A stretch of DNA of 64,000 nucleotides. It comes from Demetria terragena DSM 11295. Lineage in GTDB: Bacteria; Actinomycetota; Actinomycetes; Actinomycetales; Dermatophilaceae. The notes below the pieces were generated by a model that worked only from the letters and a program-made list of their open reading frames with translations, did no database searches and was not told the origin of the DNA. The translations under genes were made by a program, and so were the position numbers. Within the stretch, counting starts at the first letter, position 1. Every line of letters starts with the position of its first letter. The stretch is from positions 1,054,001 to 1,118,000 of the forward strand of contig NZ_AQXW01000004.1 of assembly GCF_000376825.1 (NCBI RefSeq), written 5' to 3'. Shown here in pieces: positions 35,501-43,568 of the stretch.

Positions 35501-35672
35501 GCGACCACAGCAGGGCCAGGCCGATCACTGCAACGACAACTACACCCGCGACAGCGAGTGGCGAACGAGGCCGGGATCGACCACCCCCGGGGAAGCTGGG
35601 ACGTTCAAATCGTCGTCCGCTGTTGCCGCCTGAGTTGTCGGGCTCGGCCGGACCGTCGTCAGAGGTACTCAC
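32589..35672 (-). CDS. UPF0182 family large membrane protein
   Basis: 1027 residues with about seven transmembrane helices in the first 320 residues, then a large region predicted outside the membrane (about 330-900). The tail holds an acidic, Ser/Pro-rich linker of about 60 residues and a short helical segment (AADVQKYYNEGQAALKKGDWDAYGEAQKKLGQ). This matches UPF0182 proteins (mycobacterial Rv3193c), whose function is unknown. The start is GTG at 35672. It is divergent from the PPA1309 gene, an adjacency conserved in actinobacteria. Confidence 0.92.
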   Translation of the reverse strand: MSTSDDGPAEPDNSGGNSGRRFERPSFPGGGRSRPRSPLAVAGVVVVAVIGLALLWSRLWTERLWYQSIGFESVYTTELVTRTVMFIVGALISGVLVGGSLRLAYRFRPIYAPVSVEQDNLERYREAIDPFRRLAFWVIPGMFGLFSGLAAQSQWQQALLWVHRQPFGQKDPEFGHDIGFYVFTLPWVQFLLSFLTMALVLATLAGAITHYIYGGISLQGRGARTTRAARIHIALLVASLVLLRGVSYWLDRYELLTGDSGKFDGLSYTDQAAVMPTKAILALAAVFCALLFVAAIWTNTWRLPLVGTALLVVLAVVVGGVYPSIIQRFQVGPDEQELETPFIQRNIAATRTAYNLDDTKADDYKPTTDVSEGQLREDAETVPGIRIVDPSVVSPTIRQLQGRVNYYQFPDTLDVDRYDVGGKKVDTVIAVRELDLNGVPDGQRTWVTDHAVYTHGFGVVAAYGNKRNADGEPQFFEKNIPPTGDLGKYEPRIYFGESSPEYSIVGGGNTEREIDYPESGSGGAGEKKTTYKGDGGVQMSSVARRLAYAIKYREYNIMLSDVANPDSRLMDHREPRERVRKAAPWLTLDGNTYPVVTGGRIKWVVEGYTTTAQYPYSQKTSLGGATTDSVTSRSNNVRNIGSGEVNYIRNSVKATVDAYDGSVDLYAWDDKDPILKAWRSAFGGTVKPLSAISGDLMSHMRYPEDMFKVQRDLLGKYHVTSASAFYQGNDFWEVPNDPTQGSKTTTPPYYLSIAMPDQKDPTFSLTSTFKPTGDKQNLSGFMSVDADPGDTPGKKRPGYGKIRLLEMPRNLTIRGPGQFQNEIESSNANTPGFETTLSQFLSIQRQQGSTVRLGNLLTLPVGGGLLYVEPIYVQAKGETSYPLQRIVVASFGNKLAWSATLDDALDELFGGSSGAEAGDADTPTTPDQSGDADPSESPKPSSSSPPSSSSSPSESSKSGTPKPGSAAADVQKYYNEGQAALKKGDWDAYGEAQKKLGQAIQRLAQENPEGGSVDVTPAPSGTPKSSG

Positions 35673-35743
35673 GCAAGATTCCGATCGCAGGTGGGGATAA
35701 CCTCCCCTAACCTAACCCGCGAACCTTAAGGCACCATGAGCGG

Positions 35744-36271
35744 GTGAGTGTTCCCGCCGGCCTGATGCCCAACCCATTAACCGACTGTGCGATCGACACC
35801 GAGCGACACATCGCTCGATCTGGCTGGGACCAGCCCATTCGGCTGTTCGCCGTCGCCCGCAATGCCGACCTCATCGAACGGGAGCCCGCCATCGCGGCCC
35901 AACTCGGCGCGGCCGATCCGGAGGCATACAGCACGATCGAGCAGGAGGGTTTGCTGCCCACGCGCAGCATCGACGATCTTCTTGCGAGGATTGCGTGGCC
36001 CGACGACGTCGACGGCGCTGTCGTCTCAGTCGAGCGACTCGTCGTACCCCCCGGCGCCGAGCGCGACCTGCCGGCCGATCCCGATCAGGCAACGGCCGCC
36101 CTGGCTGCCCATCCGGATCGCCAAGACGTACGCCTCGTGGTGGCGGTGCTGCGGGAAGGCCAATCGGTATGCCTGCTCCGGCAGCGTGCTCACGACACCG
36201 ACGACAAGGTCGCCATCGGGAACGACATCGCCCCTGGTCTCGTCGAGGCGTTGCGCGCGACCTTTGAGTAA
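35744..36271 (+). CDS. PPA1309 family protein
   Basis: 175 residues, soluble, with the pattern of the actinobacterial PPA1309 family: an N-terminal DTERHIARSGWDQPIRLFAVARNADLI, and LLARIAWPDDVDGAVVSVERLVVPP in the middle. Function is unknown. The GTG at 35744 has no evident Shine-Dalgarno, so it may be leaderless. It lies between UPF0182 and the YlbL-like protease gene, the usual position of this family. Confidence 0.8.
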   Translation: MSVPAGLMPNPLTDCAIDTERHIARSGWDQPIRLFAVARNADLIEREPAIAAQLGAADPEAYSTIEQEGLLPTRSIDDLLARIAWPDDVDGAVVSVERLVVPPGAERDLPADPDQATAALAAHPDRQDVRLVVAVLREGQSVCLLRQRAHDTDDKVAIGNDIAPGLVEALRATFE

Positions 36272-36293
36272 TCGGTCGCGCGCGTAGTCAGGC

Positions 36294-37391
36294 TTAGCAG
36301 GTGGGCAAGCCAGCGGTCGTGCCTGCGGCGACCTTCTCCACCACGTTCTTGGCCTCATCGAAGGTCCCGACCTTGAAGACCTTCAGTCCCTCGGGCACAT
36401 GTCCCTTCACCTCCGGGCAGTTCTGCGCCGGCGAGAGGAAGTAGTCAGCGCCACTGGACCGGGCGCCCACCAACTTCTGCTGGATACCCCCGATTGGTCC
36501 CACGGTCCCGTCGAACGCGATTTCACCGGTTCCTGCGAAGTTCTTCCCGCGGGTCAGGGCACCTGGGGTGAGTTTGTCGTAGATCGCCAGGCTGAACATC
36601 AAACCGGCGGACGGTCCTCCGACCTCCCCTGCGTTGATCTTCACCTCAAAGGGGAAGTCGAAGCGTGGCGCGATCCGGATGCCCATGACGGCACGCCCTT
36701 CGACGTTCCGCGTCTTGACCGAAACCGTCCGGGCTGACCCCTCGCGCATCACCGTCACCTTGACCGTTGCCCCAGGCTTGACCTTGCCCATGACGGTCTG
36801 CACCGAGTCGATCGAGGGAATTGGCTTTCCATCGATCTCCTGGATGAGGTCCCTGGCCTTGAGTTTGCCGACAGCCGGGGAGCCCTCTTCCACTCCGCCG
36901 ACGTAGACCTTCTCGGTCACCTTCGCCCCGGTGGCTCGGACCGCCACCACCTCAGCCGACTGCTGCGAACCTGTCATGGCGGCCGAGGATTCGTCCTTGA
37001 TCTCCTTGCTGGTCTTGTCCCCGAAGACGTCCTCCTCCGGCAGGATTTCGCTGTTCGAATCAGTCTTGGCACGCAGATAACGCCACACACTCACCGGGTG
37101 ATCCGGGCCGCCGTAGAGCGAGACCGTCGTGAAGTCGAGTTCTCCTGAGGTCGGGTAGGTCTTCGTACCCTTCACGGACACGATGTCCTTGCCGTTGATC
37201 TTGCCCAACGTGTCCTGGGCGGGCCCCGGGCTGAAAATCACATAGGGCACCTGAACCAATTGCCCGAGCGCGCCAATGAAAAGGCCTGCCAACACCACGA
37301 CCACAAGCACCACGGTGCGGCGAGACGCGCCCGCTCGGGCAGGCTGGCTCGGGCGGGCCGGAAGGTGCTCCCCACCGGGAGGAGCGCTCAC
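36294..37391 (-). CDS. YlbL family PDZ/Lon-like membrane protease
   Basis: 365 residues from the GTG at 37391, which overlaps the moaE stop (GTGA). A GTG five codons earlier (37406) is also possible. Layout: one N-terminal transmembrane anchor (about 26-47), a PDZ domain (about 145-225), and a Lon-type Ser-Lys protease domain with S261 in GGPSAGLMFSL and K306 in GGIQQKLVGA. The family includes Bacillus YlbL and mycobacterial Rv3194c. The catalytic part faces the outside. The substrate is unknown. Confidence 0.9.
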   Translation of the reverse strand: MSAPPGGEHLPARPSQPARAGASRRTVVLVVVVLAGLFIGALGQLVQVPYVIFSPGPAQDTLGKINGKDIVSVKGTKTYPTSGELDFTTVSLYGGPDHPVSVWRYLRAKTDSNSEILPEEDVFGDKTSKEIKDESSAAMTGSQQSAEVVAVRATGAKVTEKVYVGGVEEGSPAVGKLKARDLIQEIDGKPIPSIDSVQTVMGKVKPGATVKVTVMREGSARTVSVKTRNVEGRAVMGIRIAPRFDFPFEVKINAGEVGGPSAGLMFSLAIYDKLTPGALTRGKNFAGTGEIAFDGTVGPIGGIQQKLVGARSSGADYFLSPAQNCPEVKGHVPEGLKVFKVGTFDEAKNVVEKVAAGTTAGLPTC

Positions 37392-37825
37392 GGCAACCCC
37401 ACCCACTCATCCGAACCGTCGTCGAACTGCTGGTGCTTCCAAATCGGCACCGTCTTCTTGAGGGTGTCAATCAACTCGCGACAGACCTCCAACGCGGGCC
37501 CGCGATGCGCGGCGCTGACGGCCACGACCACCGCGGTGTCGCCAATGTCCAGGTGTCCAGTGCGGTGTGTCACGGCGACCGCGGTGATGTCCTCGCGTAG
37601 CACCTGCTGAGCCGTCTGTTGCAGCAGCGATTCGGCGGTTGGATGTGCTGAGTAGTCGAGTGCCGTCACGCCATGGTTGTGGTCATGCTGACGGACGACA
37701 CCGACGAAAAGGCCAATGCCTCCGGCGTCTGGATCGCGTACGGCGTCCAGCACCTCATCCACCGACAGCGGCGTCTCGCGAAGTTGTGCGAGTCGCACCC
37801 GCTTGTCGCCTGCAGTCTCGGTCAC
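37388..37825 (-). CDS. moaE: Molybdopterin synthase catalytic subunit MoaE
   Basis: 145 residues. It converts precursor Z (cPMP) to molybdopterin with MoaD. Family marks are GGIGLFVGVVR near residue 35, the AAHRGPALEVCRELID segment, and the active-site K-K at 123-124 followed by VPIWKHQ at 126-132 with K130. No MoaD is seen in the window; a MoeB-type activating enzyme is encoded at 58.5-59.6 kb. The start is GTG with GAGGAA upstream. I see no gene or clear signal in the 268-nt stretch between this gene and the divergent 38094 gene. Confidence 0.92.
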   Translation of the reverse strand: MTETAGDKRVRLAQLRETPLSVDEVLDAVRDPDAGGIGLFVGVVRQHDHNHGVTALDYSAHPTAESLLQQTAQQVLREDITAVAVTHRTGHLDIGDTAVVVAVSAAHRGPALEVCRELIDTLKKTVPIWKHQQFDDGSDEWVGLP

Positions 37826-38093
37826 GATGTTCCTCGTCGTTCTCGGTTTAGTCAGCGCAGCCTGTCGGTCGGCGCCCAGGATGGCGCCTCAACCTGCATG
37901 TCACCTGGGCCTCGTCGCCCCACGGCATCCTGCCGCAGGCGCGGCACGTCGCGCGAATGACCCCTCGACCTCTGACAGTGAACCGCGCATCACGAGGGCC
38001 ATGGAACTACATCGGCCCCTCACGTGGTTACCTGGAATGAGGTGCGGCGAAGATGCCGTACGCCACGCCACCACGGCGACGAAGGAGCCACCC

Positions 38094-39587
38094 GTGTCTG
38101 ATCAGCCACTTCAGCCCCGCTCGGGCGGGGACGACGAGCCATCTCTGGAGGAGATGCTGCGTGCCATGCTCGGCGGTGAAGGCGACGATCCAGAACTCGC
38201 CGACGCCCTTCGCCAGATGGGCCTTGACCAGATTGACCCCGCGACGCTCGGCATGGTTCAGGCCCAGATGCAGGCCATGATGGCCCGGCCCGTGGATGGC
38301 CCATTCGACGTCGCGATGGCAACCGACGTCGCCAGGAAGACCGTTGCGGCAGAGGGGGATCCGAGCGTCAGCGAAAACACGGTGAAGGACGTTGAGCAGG
38401 TCGTCTCCGTCGCCAACCTCTGGCTCGACGAGGTCACCGATCTGGCCGCTCCCTCAGCATCGGCGCAGGCGTGGTCTCGGTCGGAGTGGGTCGAGCAGAC
38501 GATGCCCGTATGGAAGAAGTTGGTTGATCCGGTGGCCTCCGGAGTCGGCAACGCCATTCGCGGCGCGATGCAACAGCAAATGAGCCAACTCGGTGACCAG
38601 GAACTTCCACCCGAACTTGGGCTCCCACCCGGCTTTGACCTGTCCCAGATGATGGGCCAGATGGAGCCCATGATGGAGCGGATGAGCGCTGGCATGTTCG
38701 GCATGCAGGTCGGGCAGGCGGTGGGCGCTTTGGCTGGCGATCTGGTCACCGGTACCGAAGTGGGGCTGCCTCTCATCGAGGATCACGCTGTGGTGATCCT
38801 GCCGTCGAATGTGTCGGCCTTCGCCGAGGGCCTTGGTATCGACGCGGGTGAAGTGCACCTCTACCTCGCCGCGCGCGAGGCCGCCCGCGCCCGTCTCTTT
38901 GCTCGCGTGCCATGGATCGCGCCAGCGCTCATCGCCGCCGTGCAGTCCTATGCCGCCGACATCAATATCGACACTGACCAGATCGAGCGTGCCGTCGGCG
39001 AGGTCAACATGTCCGATCCCGCCGAACTGCAGAAGGCGCTACAGGGCTCGCTCTTCGCCCCGGAGCCGAGTGAGTCACAACGACGTGCCGTCCTCCAGCT
39101 CGAGCGACTGCTGGCGTTGGTCGAAGGCTGGGTCGAAGTGGTCGCCAACCGGGCCTGCGAGCCGCATCTGCCGCACGTGGGAGCGCTGGCGGAATCCGTA
39201 CGCCGCCGTCGTGCCGCGGGTGGCCCTGCCGAGCGACTGTTCGCATCCTTGGTGGGTCTGGAATTGCGGCCGCGCCGCCTGCGCGATGCGGCCACCCTGT
39301 GGACCTCGTTGGAGGAGGCGACCGACGCCGCCGGCCGGGACGCGGCCTGGCAACACCCCGATCACGCGCCGACCGCAGATGACCTTGAGGACCCGGCGGC
39401 CTACGTTGCGCGCCGCACGGGCGGGACGGTGGAGCCGGAGCGCGATGACATGGACGACGCCCTGGACGCGCTGCTGTCTCAAGGTCGGGCCGAGCTCGAC
39501 GCGGAGAACCCCGCCGACAAGAAACCCGAGGACGAGGAACCCGACGCGGGTAGCGACGAGGACGGCCCCACCGACAGCAACCGATGA
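38094..39587 (+). CDS. DUF2342 / zinc-dependent metalloprotease family protein
   Basis: 497 residues from the GTG at 38094 (GAAGGAG 8 nt upstream). Met/Gln-rich helices (150-215), followed by GVGLPLIEDHAV-like GTEVGLPLIEDHAVVILPSNV and LYLAAREAARARLFARVPW, match the actinobacterial family annotated as zinc-dependent metalloprotease or putative hydrolase (mycobacterial Rv3195). Members known to me carry REAAH at this place; here it reads R261-E-A-A-R265, so the histidine is lost. The C-terminal ~40 residues are acidic. Enzymatic activity is doubtful. It is coupled to the Nudix gene by an ATGA overlap. Confidence 0.8.
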   Translation: MSDQPLQPRSGGDDEPSLEEMLRAMLGGEGDDPELADALRQMGLDQIDPATLGMVQAQMQAMMARPVDGPFDVAMATDVARKTVAAEGDPSVSENTVKDVEQVVSVANLWLDEVTDLAAPSASAQAWSRSEWVEQTMPVWKKLVDPVASGVGNAIRGAMQQQMSQLGDQELPPELGLPPGFDLSQMMGQMEPMMERMSAGMFGMQVGQAVGALAGDLVTGTEVGLPLIEDHAVVILPSNVSAFAEGLGIDAGEVHLYLAAREAARARLFARVPWIAPALIAAVQSYAADINIDTDQIERAVGEVNMSDPAELQKALQGSLFAPEPSESQRRAVLQLERLLALVEGWVEVVANRACEPHLPHVGALAESVRRRRAAGGPAERLFASLVGLELRPRRLRDAATLWTSLEEATDAAGRDAAWQHPDHAPTADDLEDPAAYVARRTGGTVEPERDDMDDALDALLSQGRAELDAENPADKKPEDEEPDAGSDEDGPTDSNR

Positions 39588-40168
39588 CCATCCCGCCCGG
39601 CTTCCTCGCGCTGCGCGAAGAGGCCAGCACGACCCTGTCGGCTTGGCACGCGAGTTCGGCCGAGCAGCATGGGCTGCGGGAGCGTTACGTTGCCCACCTG
39701 GCGGAGGAGCCCGCCGGATGCTGGCGAGATGGGCCGCCCATACACCTCACCGCCGGAGTGTTGCTCCTGGACGCTGCGGGCGAGCATGCGCTGTTGACCC
39801 TGCACCCCAAGGTCGGGCTCTGGCTTCAACTGGGCGGCCACTTGGAGGCTGACGATTCCTCTCTTCGGGATGCAGCGCTGCGCGAAGGCACCGAAGAGTC
39901 AGGCATCGACGGCATCGTCATCTCGGCGGATCCCATCGACCTCCACGCGCACCCGCTGGGAGGCAACTTCACGAGGTGCACCGAGCACCTCGACGTGCGC
40001 TACGCCGGATGGGCCCCGCCCGGCGCGTCGCCCGTGCGCTCGGATGAGTCGGACGATCTCGCGTGGTGGCCGGTCGATGACCTGCCGACCAAGACCGACC
40101 CGGACCTCAGCAACCTGGTCGCCGCCGCCCGCGCATGCCCACGCCCGAACACGCCGAGGTCGACTTAG
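39584..40168 (+). CDS. Nudix hydrolase
   Basis: 194 residues with a Nudix box variant GGHLEADDSSLRDAALREGTEESGI at about 85-109; the REGTEESG core is intact, with one residue more than the standard spacing before it. Substrate, probably a nucleoside-diphosphate derivative, is not inferable. The start overlaps the DUF2342 gene (ATGA). Its stop shares TTAG with the convergent M48 gene. Confidence 0.85.
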   Translation: MTIPPGFLALREEASTTLSAWHASSAEQHGLRERYVAHLAEEPAGCWRDGPPIHLTAGVLLLDAAGEHALLTLHPKVGLWLQLGGHLEADDSSLRDAALREGTEESGIDGIVISADPIDLHAHPLGGNFTRCTEHLDVRYAGWAPPGASPVRSDESDDLAWWPVDDLPTKTDPDLSNLVAAARACPRPNTPRST

Positions 40169-40746
40169 TCCTCCGTGATTTCATCGGACGCCTGGGACAT
40201 CCCGTCGCCGATGCCGACCTGATCCACGTGGGACACGCCGTCGAGAAAGGCCCGGGCCCGCACTAGATCGGGATAGGCCTCCATGAGTGCGTGGAATCGC
40301 GGCCCGTGGTCGGGCACCAACAGGTGTACGAGCTCGTGCAACAACACATAGTCGATGACATACCTGGGCATGGTCTGCAGTCGGGCCGACAGCCGAATGT
40401 GCCCAGTGGTGGGGGTACACGACCCCCACCGGTTGCGCTGGTTAGTCACCCACCGCACCACGGTGGGCTGGGCACGACCCTCAAGGTATCGACGGGACAA
40501 CTGGCTTGCGCGGGTGAGCAACACCTCATCGCTGACGCCCCGCTGCGTGCGTCGTTGCTGGGACTGCACCTTGGCGACCATTTCCTTGACCAGCTTGGCT
40601 TCCTCGCGCTGAGACAGTCGCGCGGGCACCATCACAATGATCCGGCCCTGCTCCATGCGGGCGCTGACCGTGCGCTTGCGCCGTGCACTGCGTCGGATCT
40701 CGACCGGAGGGCCGGCCGGATCAGCGTCGAAGGGCAGCGGGTCCAT
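40165..40746 (-). CDS. M48/YgjP-like metallopeptidase (WLM/DUF45)
   Basis: 193 residues from the ATG at 40746. The zinc site H137-E-L-V-H141 with the downstream H147 in VPDHGPRFHALM and the N-terminal RNRWGSC motif (105-111) match the YgjP/DUF45 family of small intracellular metallopeptidases. In mycobacteria a homologue sits in the same chromosomal neighbourhood. The longer reading to 40851 has no support. Confidence 0.85.
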   Translation of the reverse strand: MDPLPFDADPAGPPVEIRRSARRKRTVSARMEQGRIIVMVPARLSQREEAKLVKEMVAKVQSQQRRTQRGVSDEVLLTRASQLSRRYLEGRAQPTVVRWVTNQRNRWGSCTPTTGHIRLSARLQTMPRYVIDYVLLHELVHLLVPDHGPRFHALMEAYPDLVRARAFLDGVSHVDQVGIGDGMSQASDEITED

Positions 40747-40878
40747 GACGCCACGGTAGGGCCACCCACTGACACGCTCTAGAACCGGGCGATTCTGCGA
40801 CTCCATCGCGGGTGTGGATAACTTCCGCCACGCGATCGCGAACTTTGTCACGCTATGGCCTCACCCTCAGGAGACACC

Positions 40879-41745
40879 ATGACGAGCAGCCACCCCGTGA
40901 TCCCGTTGCGTACTACGCGTAGCGATTCGACGCTGCTGGTGCGGCTCCCCCGCGCTCCGGGAATGCTGGTCGAGGGCGTGCATGACTCGCCTGCACGCAT
41001 CCTGCTTGGACTCGGCGCGACCTCGACGCTTGAGCTGCGGGCTCTGGCCAAGCATCACCGTACGCCGGAGGCCGTCGCGAACATCTTGGGACGACTAGCG
41101 CAGGCCGCCGAGGAGTCCGCTTCGCGCCATCGGCAACTCGACCACGTCGTCGTCACCGGTGGCGGCACAATCGCGGCTGGACTCCTCACCCTGCTCGATG
41201 GGTACGCCGCCACAGTCACACCACCAGAGCTCGCCGACCCTGCGCTCATACCCGATCACGGCCCGCTCGATCTGGTGATTGCGGTGACCCATGAAGCCCT
41301 CGACCTCGACCGGTGCCGAGAGTGGCTCGCGCGCGGCGTGCCTGTCCTTCCCGTGGTGGCCCGCGGTGACCTGGTGGTGATCGGGCCGATCTTCATGACC
41401 GGGTGCTCACCCTGCCCGCAGTGCGTTGAGATGCATCGCCACGATCGCGATCCACGTCGGGGCCAACTCCTTCTCAGCCCTGACCCCGGCCTCCACGATC
41501 CCGAACAACTTCAGGTCGAGCCCGCGCAAAACGCGTTGGCCCTTGGGCTGGTGGCCACCCTGGTCCGGTGCCTGGCGCAAGGCATTCCGCTACCCCGAGC
41601 ACTCTCCTTAACGGTCCGACTGCCCTACCCCGAAGTCGGTCACCACGAATGGACTACTCATCCCCGGTGCCAGCGATGCGCGCCGCAACCACCCTCAGAA
41701 GGAAGACTCGGCGGCGAACCTAAACCGGTCCCCGCGAAAGGCTGA
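40879..41745 (+). CDS. ThiF/TOMM cyclodehydratase-like protein, orphan
   Basis: 288 residues from the ATG at 40879 (AGGAG 5 nt upstream). A degenerate Rossmann-like E1 core is seen (VVVTGGGTIAAGLLTLL, then LDLVIAVTHEALDL and FMTGCSPCPQC). The four cysteines in GCSPCPQC and HPRCQRC form a probable zinc site, as in ocin-ThiF/TOMM cyclodehydratase C proteins. No YcaO, precursor peptide or dehydrogenase gene is nearby, so it is an orphan. The mycobacterial gene at the equivalent position (Rv3196) is similar in character. It overlaps the convergent GntR gene by 51 nt. Confidence 0.6.
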   Translation: MTSSHPVIPLRTTRSDSTLLVRLPRAPGMLVEGVHDSPARILLGLGATSTLELRALAKHHRTPEAVANILGRLAQAAEESASRHRQLDHVVVTGGGTIAAGLLTLLDGYAATVTPPELADPALIPDHGPLDLVIAVTHEALDLDRCREWLARGVPVLPVVARGDLVVIGPIFMTGCSPCPQCVEMHRHDRDPRRGQLLLSPDPGLHDPEQLQVEPAQNALALGLVATLVRCLAQGIPLPRALSLTVRLPYPEVGHHEWTTHPRCQRCAPQPPSEGRLGGEPKPVPAKG

Positions 41746-42393
41746 CCGGGTGAATTCGACTGGCGTGCCGTCGATCCCATAGGCGGTACGCCGCACCACC
41801 AGCATCGGAGCGCCGCTATCGACGCCAAGCAGAGCGCTCTCCTGCGGCGAGGCCAACGCTGACTCCACGACATCCTCGGCCCTGCCGAACTCGACACCAT
41901 AGGACTGCCTCAGAGTGACGTACAGCGAGTGATGCCGCTCAAGCTCCTGCCGCAGGCGCGGCAACGGTCCACGAAGGTACGCAACCTCATGGGCCAACGG
42001 TTCCCCGTCGACATGGCGAACCCGCTCCACTCGATAAACCATCGTGCTCAACCCGAGCGCGGCCGCCACTTCCCGATCCGGCGCAACTCGGGACACATCG
42101 ATGATCGTGCTCGCGGGCTCGCGCCCTTGAGCCACCAGATCGTCGTGATACGAGGTGAGTTGATGCACGACAACGCGATTAGGTTCAGCGACAACGGTCC
42201 CGCTTCCCTGCGTTCGAGCGATGCGTCCGTCTGCCGCGAGCGCAGCGAGCGCCTGCCGAACCGTGGTCCGCGACGTCTCGAACCTCAAGGCAAGTTCCCG
42301 CTCGGTGGGAACCTGCGTGCCGGCCTCGGATTCCCCGATGAGATCGGCGATTTGCCCCATGACGACGTGATAGCGGGGCACTCGCACCGTCAT
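41695..42393 (-). CDS. GntR/HutC family regulator, DasR/NagR-like
   Basis: 232 residues from the ATG at 42393. The N-terminal winged helix (about 1-70) has PTERELALRFETSRTTVRQALAALAADG, and the UTRA effector domain follows (about 85-230). DasR/NagR members bind amino-sugar phosphates and repress chitin/GlcNAc genes. Two DasR-type sites lie in the region shared with the divergent SIS-nagA operon, supporting the assignment. It probably also autoregulates. Confidence 0.85.
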   Translation of the reverse strand: MTVRVPRYHVVMGQIADLIGESEAGTQVPTERELALRFETSRTTVRQALAALAADGRIARTQGSGTVVAEPNRVVVHQLTSYHDDLVAQGREPASTIIDVSRVAPDREVAAALGLSTMVYRVERVRHVDGEPLAHEVAYLRGPLPRLRQELERHHSLYVTLRQSYGVEFGRAEDVVESALASPQESALLGVDSGAPMLVVRRTAYGIDGTPVEFTRSAFRGDRFRFAAESSF

Positions 42394-42457
42394 GTCTGGT
42401 TCCCTTCCGACCGCTGATCCCGTGACCATAGTTCGCCCATTCCATGTTGACCAAGGC

Positions 42458-42473
42458 ATTGGTCTATGCCAAT
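42458..42473. promoter_or_regulatory. DasR/NagR-type operator, site 1
   Basis: ATTGGTCTATGCCAAT is close to the DasR consensus ACTGGTCTAGACCACT. It lies 64 nt before the gntR start and is paired with a second site whose centre is 22 bp away, two helical turns. Confidence 0.7.
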
Positions 42474-42479
42474 CTTATG

Positions 42480-42495
42480 ATTGGACTAGACCATT
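42480..42495. promoter_or_regulatory. DasR/NagR-type operator, site 2
   Basis: ATTGGACTAGACCATT is the better of the two DasR-like sites; its TAGACCA half matches the consensus. It lies 14 nt before the SIS gene start, next to a TATGAT -10-like box (42476-42481), so a bound repressor would block initiation. Confidence 0.75.
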
Positions 42496-42509
42496 AAACA
42501 AGGAGACCT

Positions 42510-43568
42510 GTGAGCGCGCGCGACCACCGCCCCGGCAGTCTGATGGCCGCAGAGATAGCCGAGCAGCCCACAGCGTGGCGGCGCCTCCTGGAATCCGGTG
42601 CGTCCGGCGACAGCGACATCGCTCGAGCAGCCGCACTCATTCGTGCCTATCGACCGCGATTCGTGCTGTTCGTCGCGCGTGGCACCAGCGACCACGCAGC
42701 CCTCTACGCGAAGTACCTCGCCGAGATCACCCTGCAACTCCCCTGCGGACTGGTCTCACCATCAACGATGACGGCGTACGGCGCGCGCCCCGACCTCACG
42801 GGCGTTCTCATGATCGGGGTTAGCCAATCCGGCGGGTCACCCGATCTGGTGCAGGCCCTCGAGGTTGCCCGCTCTCGCGGCGCCCTGACAGTCGCAGTGA
42901 CCAACAATGGAGACTCACCGCTGGCCACTGCGGCCGAGGCACACGTGCATATCCACGCCGGACCAGAACGTGCCGTCGCCGCCACCAAGTCCTACACCTG
43001 CCAGCTTCTCGCCCTTCACCTGCTCATCGCTGCCGTACGCGAGCGGGCCACCCCCGCCGACACCCTGTGTGACGCCGCCGATGCACTCATCGACGCCGAG
43101 TCGGGACTGGCCACGATCGCCCAGCGCTACCGGTTCGTCAGCCAACTCGTCACAACCGGACGGGGCTACTCCTACCCCACCGCGCGGGAGGGTGCCCTGA
43201 AGCTCATGGAAACCTGCTACATCTCGGCCCAAGCCTTCTCCGGCGCTGACCTCTTGCACGGACCGCTGGCCATGATCGACCCGCAGGTTCCCGTCCTGAC
43301 GATCGCCGCTGACGGCATTGGCGGAAAGGCGATGAGCCAGGTTTTTCCGCGCCTGGCCGAGCAACATGCCGATGTCTTCTGCGTCGGAACTCCGGCCGCA
43401 GTCGCGGCATCGAACGTGGGAGTCGCGCTACCGTCAAACGTGCCCGAGGAGTTGTCGCCGATTGTGGAGATCATCCCCTTCCAGCAGCTCGCACTTCACG
43501 TAGCGCTGGCCCGTGGAGGAAACCCGGATTCGCCACGCGGCCTGCAGAAGGTGACCGAAACCCTATGA
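42510..43568 (+). CDS. SIS-domain aminosugar isomerase/deaminase (NagB-II/GlmS-like)
   Basis: 352 residues with two SIS domains (VLFVARGTSDHAALYAKYLAE near 50 and GRGYSYPTAREGALKLMETCY near 215), the VSQSGGSPDLVQAL sugar-phosphate loop and a C-terminus NPDSPRGLQKVTETL as in GlmS-derived deaminases. No glutaminase domain is present. It likely converts glucosamine-6-phosphate to fructose-6-phosphate and ammonia, downstream of NagA. The GTG start has AGGAG upstream and lies behind two DasR-like sites. Confidence 0.82.
   Translation: MSARDHRPGSLMAAEIAEQPTAWRRLLESGASGDSDIARAAALIRAYRPRFVLFVARGTSDHAALYAKYLAEITLQLPCGLVSPSTMTAYGARPDLTGVLMIGVSQSGGSPDLVQALEVARSRGALTVAVTNNGDSPLATAAEAHVHIHAGPERAVAATKSYTCQLLALHLLIAAVRERATPADTLCDAADALIDAESGLATIAQRYRFVSQLVTTGRGYSYPTAREGALKLMETCYISAQAFSGADLLHGPLAMIDPQVPVLTIAADGIGGKAMSQVFPRLAEQHADVFCVGTPAAVAASNVGVALPSNVPEELSPIVEIIPFQQLALHVALARGGNPDSPRGLQKVTETL

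Noticed and set aside
38094-39587. Coenzyme F420 biosynthesis role for the DUF2342 protein
   Set aside because: A related DUF2342 subfamily carries that label, but this sequence fits the Rv3195-type subfamily and no F420 biosynthesis gene is adjacent; fgd is 30 kb away.
40879-41745. RiPP (thiazole/oxazole-modified microcin) biosynthetic cluster
   Set aside because: No YcaO, dehydrogenase, precursor or exporter gene near it; neighbours are housekeeping genes.
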